The notes under the pieces are model-generated. The model saw only the letters and a list, made by a program, of their open reading frames with translations. It did no database searches and was not told where the DNA came from. From positions 89,940 through 153,939 of the forward strand of contig NZ_SOZE01000013.1 in the NCBI RefSeq assembly GCF_004519315.1: a DNA stretch of 64,000 nucleotides, in the 5' to 3' direction. Positions 34,964 through 42,912 of the stretch are shown in pieces. How positions within the stretch are numbered: the first letter of the stretch is position 1; every line of letters begins with the position of its first letter. The translations under genes and the position numbers were made by a program. The stretch comes from Mucilaginibacter psychrotolerans. GTDB lineage: Bacteria; Bacteroidota; Bacteroidia; Sphingobacteriales; Sphingobacteriaceae.

Positions 34964-35241
34964 TAATCAAACTTAGTAACGTCTTCTTTCTCCTCCGGCG
35001 TATCGCCTTTGCGCTCTACGGTGATGGTACACTCAGTTAACAGTGCCGCTGCTGCGCCTACCGCTGCAAAAATAGGTGCTACCAACAGCCCAACCAGGCC
35101 GTAGTTAACCGGGAAACTCATCACTTCTTTACCGTGACTATCGGTAATCGTAATTTTGGTTACGTTGCCTTCTGCAATAAGTTCTTTTACTTTTTTTAGG
35201 ATGCTCTCTCCATTGATAGAGAATGATTCTTTTGATGCCAT
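34963..35241 (-). CDS. DUF4342 family protein (92 aa)
   Basis: A 92-residue protein with a charged helical N-terminus (GESILKKVKELIAEGNVTKITITDSHGKEVMSFPVNYGLVG) and a hydrophobic glycine/alanine-rich segment (LLVAPIFAAVGAAAALL, about 50-67) followed by a charged tail. This is the DUF4342 layout, whose conserved words are LxxKIKELIxEGNVRRIxIKxxGxxxxExPLxxGV. Likely a small membrane-associated protein of unknown role. Confidence 0.85.
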   Translation of the reverse strand: MASKESFSINGESILKKVKELIAEGNVTKITITDSHGKEVMSFPVNYGLVGLLVAPIFAAVGAAAALLTECTITVERKGDTPEEKEDVTKFD

Positions 35242-35346
35242 GATATTATAGGTATTTGGTTTTAAATGTTTTCGCGTTTTTATTATTGGACTGGAGGAGG
35301 ACGGATTTGTTACGCCCCCTGCCCCCCTGAAGGGGGAATAAATTTT

Positions 35347-35460
35347 AGCCCCGGCCCCCTAAAGGGGGAGCAAAAGTAAAAGTAAACAAAAAACTCCCGT
35401 AGGGAGTTTTAATAATATCATGCAAATCAAAAGCTCCCCCTTCAGGGGGCTGGGGGGCCA
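35347..35460. repeat. Nested palindromic repeat, copy A (about 114 bp)
   Basis: Outer arms AGCCCCGGCCCCCTAAAGGG (from 35347) and the complementary GCTCCCCCTTCAGGGGGCTG (to about 35458) enclose AGCAAAAGTAAAAGTAA and an inner hairpin AAAACTCCCGTAGGGAGTTTT (35390-35410). Almost the same element recurs at 37989-38107. The inner hairpin with flanking A and T runs looks like a bidirectional terminator. An additional small GGGG palindrome lies just before it (35313-35337). Confidence 0.85.
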
Positions 35461-35470
35461 AGCTTCGTCT

Positions 35471-36388
35471 CTACTTCAACGTCTCGTATTTATTACCGTT
35501 GCTCGGGTCGGCTTGCAACAGTATATTCATGGCTTGGGCCTTTTCGGGGCCGAAGGCTTTGCTGAAGATAGAGACAAACTCATCATCTTTAGCCGTAAAA
35601 AACGCCAGTGGGAAATAGGAGCCGATACGTTTACGATCTACCTGGGTGAGCTGCGGTAATATCGCACTGATAGATTTGCGGGCCAGCACAGCGTTATTGG
35701 CCATCATATCCAACCCGTTGCGGTGGTAATCGTAAATAAAACTGCGGAGGCCGTTGTATAGCTTGTTGTTCAGGTTCTCTGATAGCCAGTAGCGGTTAAG
35801 GTTGCTGTCGAATGCCTTCCAGCCTTTAAATGATGCGGTTTGGGCGTTGGTAACCACGGTTTGCGCTTGCGCGAAATATTGGCTGCCGCCGTAGCGCGAA
35901 AAGGAATCATAATCTAAGCCCACGATGACGTAAGCATAAAAAGCCATTACCGAGCTGAGATTGTTCTGGAAATTCTGATCGCTGAAATCGATGGTTTGGC
36001 CCTCGGTATAGCTAAAATCTACATCCCTGTCGTTAACATTAAGCAGCGTGCTGGTATAGCTGGAGTTGTATACCGGGCGCGACGATTGCACCTGCAGCTC
36101 ACCGCTGAAATTGCTGCCGCCATCCCAACTGGTAATGTTCAGTACAAAGTTGCAACTGATGCGTTCGTTGGGCGCAATGGCGTCTGCGGCCCATTTGCGG
36201 CCGTTCAAAAAATCTTTCATGGCGGTTTCCAGCGTACTGAAAACACGTTTGTTGCTAACCTGTATCTTGGGCGTAAGTATTTTTACCCGCGCGTTCAAAT
36301 CCTGCGCCTGCGCAAGGCAGCAGCAAAGCAAAAGGGCGATGAGCAGAAAAAACGTTTTCAAGATTTTTTGTTCCCCTCTCGAGGTCAT
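35471..36388 (-). CDS. DUF4835 family exported protein (305 aa)
   Basis: From ATG 36388 the protein has a signal peptide (KTFFLLIALLLCCCLAQAQ) and the DUF4835 body: LNARVKILTPKIQVSNKRVFSTLETAMKDFLNGRKWAADAIAPNERISCNFVLNI, then TIDFSDQNFQNNLSSVMAFYAYVIVGLDYDSFSRYGGSQYFAQAQ and a C-terminal FGPEKAQAMNILLQADPSNGNKYETLK. The family is Bacteroidota-specific, periplasmic and of unknown role, and is usually found next to coaBC as here. The frame is open for another 132 codons upstream, but that part translates a repeat cluster. A TTG at 36361 is an alternative start. Confidence 0.88.
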   Translation of the reverse strand: MTSRGEQKILKTFFLLIALLLCCCLAQAQDLNARVKILTPKIQVSNKRVFSTLETAMKDFLNGRKWAADAIAPNERISCNFVLNITSWDGGSNFSGELQVQSSRPVYNSSYTSTLLNVNDRDVDFSYTEGQTIDFSDQNFQNNLSSVMAFYAYVIVGLDYDSFSRYGGSQYFAQAQTVVTNAQTASFKGWKAFDSNLNRYWLSENLNNKLYNGLRSFIYDYHRNGLDMMANNAVLARKSISAILPQLTQVDRKRIGSYFPLAFFTAKDDEFVSIFSKAFGPEKAQAMNILLQADPSNGNKYETLK

Positions 36389-36780
36389 TGCCGCCAACTT
36401 AAGGAATTTAAAGGGCTGTCCGCTCGACGCATGATCTCGCAATTGATTATTCTTGAGCGTTCTAAATACGGTTGTTATGTCCGCGTCGCCAGTCGACTCA
36501 CCCCCCGCCCCCTCTCTCGTTCCGAAAGAGGGGGAGAAATTGGGGCGATTTTTTTCTTTATTTTCTTCACCCTCTTTGCGCAGCAGAGAGGGTCGATCAG
36601 CGAAAGCGTAGTCGGGGTGAGTCAAATATGCGAGCGACAGGCCGAGCAGGGGTGTGTTAGCCACAAATCCTAACGCCAAACACACCCCTCCACCCCTCTC
36701 AAGAGGGGAATCGCACGGGCCATGGCTCGCATTCTGTAAAAAAAGCGATTTCCTTGTGGGGTTTTTGAGCAGGCAGCGTT
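36389..36780. repeat. 392-bp intergenic repeat cluster between coaBC and DUF4835 gene
   Basis: Contains GACTCACCCC (36495-36504) and its inverse GGGGTGAGTC (36614-36623), an inner hairpin CCCCCTCTCTCG-TTC-CGAAAGAGGGGG (about 36509-36533), and at 36677-36716 a 40-bp palindromic unit (AACACACCCCTCCACCCCTC...). That unit recurs in inverse orientation at 63779-63818 with one mismatch. No gene is seen; open frames here are repeat-derived. Confidence 0.75.
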
Positions 36781-37983
36781 TCATGGTTTTAGCAGTTGGA
36801 TAAATTTAGCACAAATATCCCTGGCAACCTCATTTTTATTTTTCAGGCCGAAGGTGGTTTTCACCAGGGCGCTGTCGATCATGGTAATTTTGTTGGTATC
36901 GCCTTTAAAACCTGCACCGGCATCGTTAAGCGAGTTCAGCACAATCATATCCAGGTTTTTGCTTTTCAGCTTAGCGATAGCATATTCTTCCTCATTATTG
37001 GTTTCCAGCGCGAAGCCAACCAACACCTGGCCGGCGCGTTTTTGCTGGCCAAGAGTTTTTAATATGTCGGTAGTTTTTTTCAGTTCGATGCTCAGGCCAC
37101 CGTCCTGCTTTTTTATTTTTTGGGTAGACACCTCAACCGGCGTATAGTCTGCTACGGCAGAGCTCATGATGCAGCCGTCGGCACTATCGAAATTGGCGAG
37201 GCATTCGCGCAGCATATCGGCCGCGCTGGTAACATCAATTCGCCTGATGCCCCGCTGCCGGCTTTGCTGGGCGGTAGGGCCGGCTACCAGGGTAACATCG
37301 GCACCAAGCGCCGCCAATTCATCGGCTATGGCAAAACCCATTTTACCAGATGAGTGGTTGCCAATGAAACGCACGGGATCTATCGCCTCGTAGGTAGGCC
37401 CGGCTGTAACCAGCACTTTTTTATTGATTAAGGGGAGCTTCTGTTTGATGTCAGCCTCTATAAAAGCCACAATTTCTTCTGGCTCGGCCATGCGGCCTTC
37501 GCCATGTAAACCGCTGGCCAGTTCGCCGCTACCAGGCGGTATCAGGATATTACCGAAAGTCTGTATCCTGCCGATATTATCCTGCGTGGCGTTATGCTTC
37601 CACATATCCAGGTCCATAGCGGGGGCAAAGTACACCGGGCATTTTGCCGATAGGTACACGGCGGTAAGCAGGTTATCCACCAATCCGCCTGCCATTTTGG
37701 CCATGGTGTTGGCACTGGCGGGGGCTATGATCATCAAATCGCCCCAAAGGCCAAGGTCAACGTGGTTGTTCCACTCGCCGGTTTCGGGCTTGAAGTATTC
37801 GCTGTAAACAGGGCGTTTAGATAGGGTAGAGAGCGTGAGTGGGGTAATGAAGTTGGTCGCATCGGGCGTCATCACCACCTGTACCTGCGCACCGGCCTTA
37901 ACCAAAAGACGCACCAGCGTGGCCGTTTTATAAGCTGCTATGCTGCCGCAAACTCCTAAAATAACTTTCTTGTTTTCTAACAT
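36781..37983 (-). CDS. coaBC: Bifunctional phosphopantothenoylcysteine decarboxylase/synthase CoaBC
   Basis: Two steps of coenzyme A synthesis: CoaB ligates cysteine to phosphopantothenate and CoaC decarboxylates the product with FMN. 400 residues. The N-terminal flavoprotein domain starts ILGVCGSIAAYK, has the active-site His in NNHVDLGLWGDLMIIAPASANTMAKMA, and PAMDLDMW and SGELASGLHGEGRM where the classical motifs are PxMNxxMW and a Cys-containing loop. The CoaB domain begins KKVLVTAGPTYEAIDPVRFIGNHSSGKMGFAIAD and has KIKK. The Asn-to-Asp and Cys-to-Ser changes in CoaC are notable. It lies in the conserved order bamD, rpoZ, coaBC, DUF4835. Confidence 0.95.
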   Translation of the reverse strand: MLENKKVILGVCGSIAAYKTATLVRLLVKAGAQVQVVMTPDATNFITPLTLSTLSKRPVYSEYFKPETGEWNNHVDLGLWGDLMIIAPASANTMAKMAGGLVDNLLTAVYLSAKCPVYFAPAMDLDMWKHNATQDNIGRIQTFGNILIPPGSGELASGLHGEGRMAEPEEIVAFIEADIKQKLPLINKKVLVTAGPTYEAIDPVRFIGNHSSGKMGFAIADELAALGADVTLVAGPTAQQSRQRGIRRIDVTSAADMLRECLANFDSADGCIMSSAVADYTPVEVSTQKIKKQDGGLSIELKKTTDILKTLGQQKRAGQVLVGFALETNNEEEYAIAKLKSKNLDMIVLNSLNDAGAGFKGDTNKITMIDSALVKTTFGLKNKNEVARDICAKFIQLLKP

Positions 37984-37988
37984 AATGG

Positions 37989-38107
37989 CAAGCCCCCCAG
38001 CCCCCTAAAGGGGGAGCAAAAGTAAAAGTAACAAAAAAACTCCCATAGGGAGTTTTAAAAAAAACGTGCAAGTCAAAAGCTCCCCCTTCAGGGGGGTGGG
38101 GGGCTTG
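37989..38107. repeat. Nested palindromic repeat, copy B (about 119 bp)
   Basis: Outer arms CAAGCCCCCCAGCCCCCTAA (from 37989) and the complementary TCAGGGGGGTGGGGGGCTTG (to 38107) enclose the same AGCAAAAGTAAAAGTAACAAAAA tract and hairpin AAAACTCCCATAGGGAGTTTT as copy A at 35347. It occupies the whole gap between rpoZ and coaBC and may attenuate transcription between them. Confidence 0.87.
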
Positions 38108-38113
38108 CGCCTT

Positions 38114-38446
38114 TTATACTTCTTTTGCCGGGTTGCGGTAGTAAACCTTATCCTCTAAAAATTCCTGAACGGCTACCAAAGTAGGTTTAGGCAATTTTTC
38201 GTAGTATTTAGATATCTCTATCTGCTCGCGGTTTTCGAAAACTTCTTCCAGGTTATCGTTTGCAGATGCAAACTCAGACAGTTTCTGGTGTAACTCTTCT
38301 TTTATGTTGTTGGATATCTGGTTTGCCCTTTTTGACATAATTACGAGCGACTCATAAATATTGTCGGTTTTCACATCCAGTTCACGCAGGTCACGTGTTA
38401 CGGTGCTGCTGGCTACAGCTGGCTTAGTGGTGTTGGTAGTGCTCAT
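38114..38446 (-). CDS. rpoZ: RNA polymerase omega subunit, Bacteroidota type
   Basis: A 110-residue protein with VTRDLRELDVKTDNIYESLVIMSKRANQISNNIKEELHQKLSEFA, the Bacteroidota form of the omega fold, and a C-terminal ISKYYEKLPKPTLVAVQEFLEDKVYYRNP. Omega helps assemble the beta-prime subunit into RNA polymerase. Its place between bamD and coaBC is the order commonly seen in this phylum and supports the call. Confidence 0.9.
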   Translation of the reverse strand: MSTTNTTKPAVASSTVTRDLRELDVKTDNIYESLVIMSKRANQISNNIKEELHQKLSEFASANDNLEEVFENREQIEISKYYEKLPKPTLVAVQEFLEDKVYYRNPAKEV

Positions 38447-38472
38447 ATTTGTTATTTAAAATTCTTTATGTA

Positions 38473-39405
38473 TTAATTTGGTATTTTCTGCTTATCCCTA
38501 TCTTTTATAGATGGCGGCTGTGCGCCGGCGGTAGTATCTTTATTAGCTACTTTGGCCGCCAGTTTTGGGTTGAAAGCCAGTTCGGCAAGTATCCTTTTTG
38601 CAGTTATGATGCCCTGCTCGCTGTCTTTTTTATAATCGGTAGCATCTTTTAAGTATTTGCTGGCCGGGTATTTTTCAGTAAACTGATCGGCGGAGGTTAT
38701 AACCAGGCCGAAACGTTCTTCCTGACGTTGCTCGCTGCTCACCTCTGCATATTTGTACTGCGCCCTTATGGTTAAAAACTCAAGCTCTTCCGCGTACTTG
38801 GTGTCCGGGTAATCGCGCAGGGTGTTATTGAAAGCAATAGTTGCTGCCTGGAAATCGCCAATGGTTAGGTAAAGCTTAGCGTTTTCGTAAGCCTTGCGTT
38901 CTAATTTGTCCCGCAGGTTCTGTATCAGTTTGCTTGCCTCGGTAACGCGGTCGCTCTTAGGGTAAAGGTTAATGAACAACTGCAGGCTTTCGATAGCTTT
39001 GGTGGTGTTCTCCTGATCCAGCGAGTATATAGGCGAATCGAGGTAAAAGCAATAGGCGGCAATAAAGCGGCATTCCTCTGCACGCGGGCTGGTAGGGTAG
39101 GTGTCGGCAAACGTTTTGAAATGGTAACGTGCCGAGGTATAGTCCTTCAGTTTGTAGTTAGTATAAGCGTAGTAGTAATAAAGATCTTCAGCTCCCGCGC
39201 GACCGCGGTAAATGGTAACCAGGTCCTCAAATAAGCCGAGGGCCTTGCTGTAATCCTTTTTGTTATAAAACTTTACCGCTTCGGAGTATTTCTTAGCGTT
39301 ATCGTTACTCGCTTTTAGTTTCTCGTACTTGCTTTTACAACTGCCAAGGGCAATAAGTAATAACAGCATTACGCCCGAAACAAAGTGAAGTTGCTTTTTA
39401 AACAT
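38473..39405 (-). CDS. bamD: Outer membrane protein assembly factor BamD
   Basis: Lipoprotein of the BAM complex that inserts outer-membrane barrels; 310 residues. A lipoprotein signal (MLLLLIALGSCKSKYEKLKAS, Cys near 23) is followed by TPR helices: YSEAVKFYNKKDYSKALGLFEDLVTIYRGRAGAEDLYYYYAYTNYKLKDYTSARYHFKTFADTYPTSPRAEECRFIAAYC and further TPR units to about residue 260. It is followed after 26 bp by rpoZ on the same strand, so the two are probably co-transcribed. Confidence 0.93.
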   Translation of the reverse strand: MFKKQLHFVSGVMLLLLIALGSCKSKYEKLKASNDNAKKYSEAVKFYNKKDYSKALGLFEDLVTIYRGRAGAEDLYYYYAYTNYKLKDYTSARYHFKTFADTYPTSPRAEECRFIAAYCFYLDSPIYSLDQENTTKAIESLQLFINLYPKSDRVTEASKLIQNLRDKLERKAYENAKLYLTIGDFQAATIAFNNTLRDYPDTKYAEELEFLTIRAQYKYAEVSSEQRQEERFGLVITSADQFTEKYPASKYLKDATDYKKDSEQGIITAKRILAELAFNPKLAAKVANKDTTAGAQPPSIKDRDKQKIPN

Positions 39406-39652
39406 TTTGCAAAGATAGTTGAATATTATAAATCAGTCAATTATTTATTTAGTAGTCCAGGGATTGCATTTTAAGTTCTACATTCCCATTTCTGTTAGTG
39501 TTGCTACAGTGCACGCCAGTGGAACTGCTCCAACGGACGAATATATAACGAGGTTTCCGCTCCTTGCATATATGGTGCCTGTATTTAACATCTTTTAACG
39601 GTTGGGGCGGGGGGTATTGATTTTTTGATTGGTAGTTAGTTGAATTTGCAAT

Positions 39653-39681
39653 GCCCCGGGATGATATCCGGGGCGTTTTTT
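39653..39681 (+). terminator. Intrinsic-terminator-like hairpin upstream of the GntR gene
   Basis: GCCCCGG (39653-39659) pairs with CCGGGGC (39668-39674) over an 8-nt loop and is followed by G and six T. No plus-strand gene lies upstream to be terminated, so it may insulate the GntR promoter or end a small RNA. Confidence 0.65.
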
Positions 39682-39687
39682 GCGCGT

Positions 39688-39722
39688 TTTATGGCGGCAT
39701 GCCATAAATGTTTATAGCTTTG
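39688..39722 (+). promoter_or_regulatory. GntR gene promoter with operator-like dyad
   Basis: TAGCTTTG (39715-39722) fits the -7 consensus TAnnTTTG and sits 10 bp before ATG 39733. Just upstream TTTATGGC (39688-39695) and GCCATAAA (39701-39708) form a perfect 8-bp dyad with a 5-bp spacer, placed between the -33 and -7 positions, where a bound repressor would block transcription. Autoregulation by the GntR protein is inferred. Confidence 0.6.
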
Positions 39723-39732
39723 GCTCATTGGT

Positions 39733-40758
39733 ATGAAGAACTTCCTGAAGATAGTAGCTATTGATGAATACTCTATTACGCCCAAGTACGCGCAATTGGT
39801 AAATTCTATTTTGCGGGGCATAGAGCTGGGCAGCATAGAGCTGGGTGATATATTGCCTTCGATAAACGATTTCAGCACTGCGCTGGAATGCTCGCGCAAT
39901 ACCGTGGAGCGGGCCTACAAAGAGCTCAAGAAAATGAAGGTGGTGGAATCTGTGGCAGGCAAAGGCTACTTCATCACCGGGCACCAGTTTAAGCAGCCGC
40001 TGAAGGTGATGCTGCTTTTTAATAAGCTGAGCAGCCACAAGAAGATCATGTACGATGCCTTTGCCGATACACTGGGTGGCCACGCAGCTATCGATTTTTA
40101 CATTTACAATAACGATTTCAACTTCTTCAAAAAGCTTATTGCAGATAAGATCAATAGCTACGATAAGTTTGTCATCATCCCCCATTTTATTGAAAGTGCG
40201 GGCCGCGCTAACGAGGTGATCAATACCATTCCGAAGGAAAAACTGATACTGATGGATAAACTGGAACCGGGCGTAACGGGCGAGTTTGGTGCTGTATATG
40301 AGGATTTTGCGCGCGATATATACCAGGCACTACATTTACTGCTGGATAAGCTGGCCAAATACCACACCCTCAAAATCATCTTCCCCGAGCATTCGTACTT
40401 TTCCAAAGATATCCTCTCCGGCTTCCTCGGTTTTTGTCGGGAATATGCCTTTGATTATCAGGTTATTCCCTCGCTGGAGGGTGAGGTAATCAAAAAAGGT
40501 ACCGCCTACATCAACCTAACCGAGGCCGATTTGGTGGAACTGATCGAACAGCTCATACTTTCCAAATTTACTGTGGGTACCGATGTTGGCGTGATATCCT
40601 ACAACGAAACGCCCATAAAACGGGTTATCCTCAACGGCATCACCACCATCTCTACCGATTTTAAGCTAATGGGCGAGAAAGCCGCCGAGTTGGTACTCAA
40701 TAATTCTACAGGGCATATCGTTATTCCGTTCCGGGTAATCAACCGAAACTCCCTTTAA
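39733..40758 (+). CDS. GntR-type regulator with periplasmic-binding-like sensor domain
   Basis: A 341-residue transcription factor. Residues 15-75 are a GntR winged helix (YAQLVNSILRGIELGSIELGDILPSINDFSTALECSRNTVERAYKELKKMKVVESVAGKGYFI), followed by a LacI/periplasmic-binding-protein-like ligand domain (PLKVMLLFNKLSSHKKIMYDAFADTLG ... VGVISYNETPIKRVILNGITTISTDFKLMGEKAAELVLNN). Sugars are the usual effectors. The next gene is the rhamnose symporter RhaT, so control of rhamnose use is the likely role. The catabolic enzymes RhaA/B/D are not in the window. Confidence 0.88.
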   Translation: MKNFLKIVAIDEYSITPKYAQLVNSILRGIELGSIELGDILPSINDFSTALECSRNTVERAYKELKKMKVVESVAGKGYFITGHQFKQPLKVMLLFNKLSSHKKIMYDAFADTLGGHAAIDFYIYNNDFNFFKKLIADKINSYDKFVIIPHFIESAGRANEVINTIPKEKLILMDKLEPGVTGEFGAVYEDFARDIYQALHLLLDKLAKYHTLKIIFPEHSYFSKDILSGFLGFCREYAFDYQVIPSLEGEVIKKGTAYINLTEADLVELIEQLILSKFTVGTDVGVISYNETPIKRVILNGITTISTDFKLMGEKAAELVLNNSTGHIVIPFRVINRNSL

Positions 40759-40897
40759 ATTTCTGTGCTTTTCTGTGTTTTTCCGTGAAAGTTACCGTGG
40801 AATCTTAGTCTGACGCGAGGGGGATAGTTGAGGACGGTTGTGCGAATGCTTAACCCTATTTTGCCGGTATATTATAAACCCAACCAAGTTTTAAATC

Positions 40898-41977
40898 ATG
40901 CAGGTAATTTTAGGTGTAGTGTTCCACTTCATAGGTGGCTTCGCTTCGGGCAGTTTTTATATCCCTTATAAGAAGGTGAAAGGCTGGGCCTGGGAAAGCT
41001 TCTGGATAGTAGGCGGTATTTTCTCATGGCTCATTGTACCGCCTATTGCAGCCTGGATTACCATTCCGCATTTTGCCGATATCATTAAAGCTACCGACGG
41101 GCAAATACTACTACTTACCTATTTCTTCGGCTTGCTGTGGGGGATTGGCGGACTTACCTACGGGTTGGGCGTTCGGTACCTCGGCGTGTCGTTGGGCAGT
41201 ACCATTATATTGGGCCTTTGCGCGGTGTTCGGTTCTATTATCCCCTCGGTATATTATAATTTTTACCCAAAAGTGGGTAAAGATACTTTTAGCATGATGC
41301 TGCACAACCCCTGGGGGCAATGGGTGCTTGCTGGTATAGTGGTATGCGTTATCGGCATCATCATTTGCGGCAGGGCAGGTACTTTGAAAGAAGCCGACCT
41401 GGCAAAAGGCCGTGCCGATGTGGCCGACAATAAAGATTACCGTTTCGGGCTGGGCATATTTGTGGCTATCGTATCGGGCGTGTTGAGCGCCTGCTTCAAC
41501 TTTGGTATAGAGGCCGGTAAATCCATGGCCGATACTGCCAACGAGGTGTGGAAAGCGGCGCACCCCGGTGGCGGCAACTTCCTGTACCAAAACAATGTTA
41601 CCTATGTGGTTATACTCTGGGGTGGGCTGAGCACCAATTTTGTATGGTGCATGATATTGAACGCACGCAACAAAACCTTCGGCAATTATACCGATAAGCA
41701 GAAACCGCTGCTGAAGAACTACCTTTTCTCGGCCCTGGCCGGTACTACCTGGTTTCTGCAATTCTTCTTCTACGGCATGGGCGAAAGTAAAATGGGCAAC
41801 GGTGCCAGCTCATGGATACTGCACATGGCCTTCATCATCCTTATTGCCAATGCCTGGGGACTGCTGCTTAACGAGTGGAAAGGCGTGGGGAAAAAAGCCC
41901 GGTACACGGTTATCGCAGGCATTGCTACCATCATCGTCTCAGTATTGATAGTAGGCTACGGTAATTCCCTTAAATAG
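40898..41977 (+). CDS. rhaT: L-rhamnose/proton symporter RhaT
   Basis: A 359-residue polytopic inner-membrane protein with about ten hydrophobic segments, beginning MQVILGVVFHFIGGFASGSFYIPYKKVKGWAWESFW and containing LLWGIGGLTYGLGVRYLGVSLGSTIILGLCAVFGSIIP. That is the RhaT signature, related to drug/metabolite transporters. It imports L-rhamnose with protons. Length is close to the E. coli protein. Expression presumably depends on the GntR regulator 139 bp upstream. Confidence 0.95.
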   Translation: MQVILGVVFHFIGGFASGSFYIPYKKVKGWAWESFWIVGGIFSWLIVPPIAAWITIPHFADIIKATDGQILLLTYFFGLLWGIGGLTYGLGVRYLGVSLGSTIILGLCAVFGSIIPSVYYNFYPKVGKDTFSMMLHNPWGQWVLAGIVVCVIGIIICGRAGTLKEADLAKGRADVADNKDYRFGLGIFVAIVSGVLSACFNFGIEAGKSMADTANEVWKAAHPGGGNFLYQNNVTYVVILWGGLSTNFVWCMILNARNKTFGNYTDKQKPLLKNYLFSALAGTTWFLQFFFYGMGESKMGNGASSWILHMAFIILIANAWGLLLNEWKGVGKKARYTVIAGIATIIVSVLIVGYGNSLK

Positions 41978-42026
41978 TGGGCGTATTTAGTGACTCCTTA
42001 CACAATATAATATAAATTGTAATGTT

Positions 42027-42034
42027 TAACTTTG
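42027..42034 (+). promoter_or_regulatory. Promoter -7 element of the RRM gene
   Basis: TAACTTTG is a full match to the Bacteroidota -7 consensus; the -33 element is poor. It predicts a 5' leader of about 88 nt before ATG 42126. Confidence 0.5.
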
Positions 42035-42125
42035 CAGACAAATAAATCTACAGAATTTGATAATTGCCTAATGCCCCCGGTAAATTATCTTTTATTTGCC
42101 TGATATAGTACACATTGCAACAGAC

Positions 42126-42509
42126 ATGATTAAAATATTCGTTAGTGGTTTTTCCTTGGATATAACCGAAATGGAACTTGTTCAGATGTTCGACCCGTAT
42201 TGCCCCGTGGTGACCATCAAAATTGTTAGAGATAAAAAAACAAGGGTATGTAAGGGCTACGCTTTTTTAGAAGTAGCAACTGAAGAGGATGCCCAAAATG
42301 CCGTAAACGAGTTGGATGGCAGCCCGATAGCCGACCGTTTCCTGACCGTAAAAATTACCCGCGAAGAAGACGTTAAAAAGAAGCCCGCTCCGTCGTCTTT
42401 TGGCAGGAGACCTGCAACTACTTCAAATTACAGCAGGGTTGAACGCCAACCTGCCGCTGCCGCATCAGGCACAGGCTTAAGGCCAAGGCGTCCGCGAAAC
42501 AATAAATAA
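42126..42509 (+). CDS. RRM-type RNA-binding protein (127 aa)
   Basis: A single RNA recognition motif (residues 1-80) with RNP2 IKIFVSGF and RNP1 KGYAFLEV (43-50), followed by a basic, low-complexity tail rich in Arg, Pro and Ala (SFGRRPATTSNY...RPRRPRNNK). Bacteroidota lack Hfq in many lineages and carry such RRM proteins, some shown in Bacteroides to act globally on transcripts. The frame can be opened at TTG 42096, but ATG 42126 gives the canonical N-terminus. An intrinsic terminator follows. Confidence 0.92.
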   Translation: MIKIFVSGFSLDITEMELVQMFDPYCPVVTIKIVRDKKTRVCKGYAFLEVATEEDAQNAVNELDGSPIADRFLTVKITREEDVKKKPAPSSFGRRPATTSNYSRVERQPAAAASGTGLRPRRPRNNK

Positions 42510-42544
42510 ACCACTAAATAAATAAACCACTATATATAGTAAAC

Positions 42545-42585
42545 GCCAAAGGCCTTCGATATTTCGGAGGCCTTTGGCATTTATG
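42545..42585 (+). terminator. Intrinsic terminator after the RRM gene
   Basis: GCCAAAGGCC (42545-42554) pairs perfectly with GGCCTTTGGC (42569-42578) and is followed by ATTTATGT. The T-run is modest but the position, 36 bp after the stop codon, is right. Confidence 0.75.
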
Positions 42586-42766
42586 TCTATTTAACAGCGC
42601 GGTTTTACCTGCAATAAAGGTTGCAAAAGTTTCTTCCTTTCAGAAAATGCGGCAGATTAATAGTCATTGGTTTGACAAATAACGTGGGTTTACGCTATTG
42701 TTGCCCTCTACCGATACGCTCTTTAATAAGTTGTCGCTTTCTGTTTTAAAATAGTTAGTCTATGGA

Positions 42767-42798
42767 TTTGGTAGAATAAATATTATTATTTATGTTTG
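42767..42798 (+). promoter_or_regulatory. Near-consensus promoter of the leader peptide and SusCD-YeiH operon
   Basis: TTTG (42767-42770), 20 bp, then TATGTTTG (42791-42798): both elements of the Bacteroidota promoter match without error. Transcription should start near 42802, which puts the first nucleotide only about 2-8 nt before the ATG of the leader peptide at 42808. Confidence 0.75.
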
Positions 42799-42807
42799 CC
42801 CCGCAAC

Positions 42808-42912
42808 ATGAAAAATAATATAACAAATACAAATGCTACGCTTCCCGGTGTAGCTGCTTTAAATCAAGCGATGCCTGCTCTTGCAGGTATTTGTTTGATA
42901 TGTTGTTGCTGA
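42808..42912 (+). CDS. 34-aa leader peptide ending in Cys-rich ICLICCC
   Basis: A complete small frame, ATG 42808 to TGA 42912. The N-terminal half is polar (MKNNITNTNATLPG), and the C-terminus is AGICLICCC, with four of the last six codons cysteine (TGT, TGT, TGT, TGC in all). A strong promoter ends 9 bp before the ATG, so the transcript is nearly leaderless. The frame is followed by about 250 nt of untranslated leader before a SusC gene. Polycysteine leader ORFs are known as cysteine-responsive attenuators in mycobacteria. By position this one would control the SusC-SusD-DoxX-DoxX-YeiH operon. Translation and the control model are inferred. Confidence 0.6.
   Translation: MKNNITNTNATLPGVAALNQAMPALAGICLICCC

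Larger units (their letters stand above)
39406..39732. other. 327-bp divergent gap between bamD and the GntR gene
   Basis: No gene seen. The right half contains an intrinsic-terminator-like hairpin (39653-39681), a short operator-like dyad (39688-39708) and the GntR promoter (39715-39722), listed separately. The left half (39406-39600) carries the bamD upstream region and nothing recognisable. Confidence 0.7.

Noticed and set aside
36389..36784. 132-residue N-terminal extension of the DUF4835 protein
   Set aside because: The translated sequence (SPLERGGG..., SPSFGTREGAGG) is the palindromic repeat cluster, and a signal peptide starts after ATG 36388.
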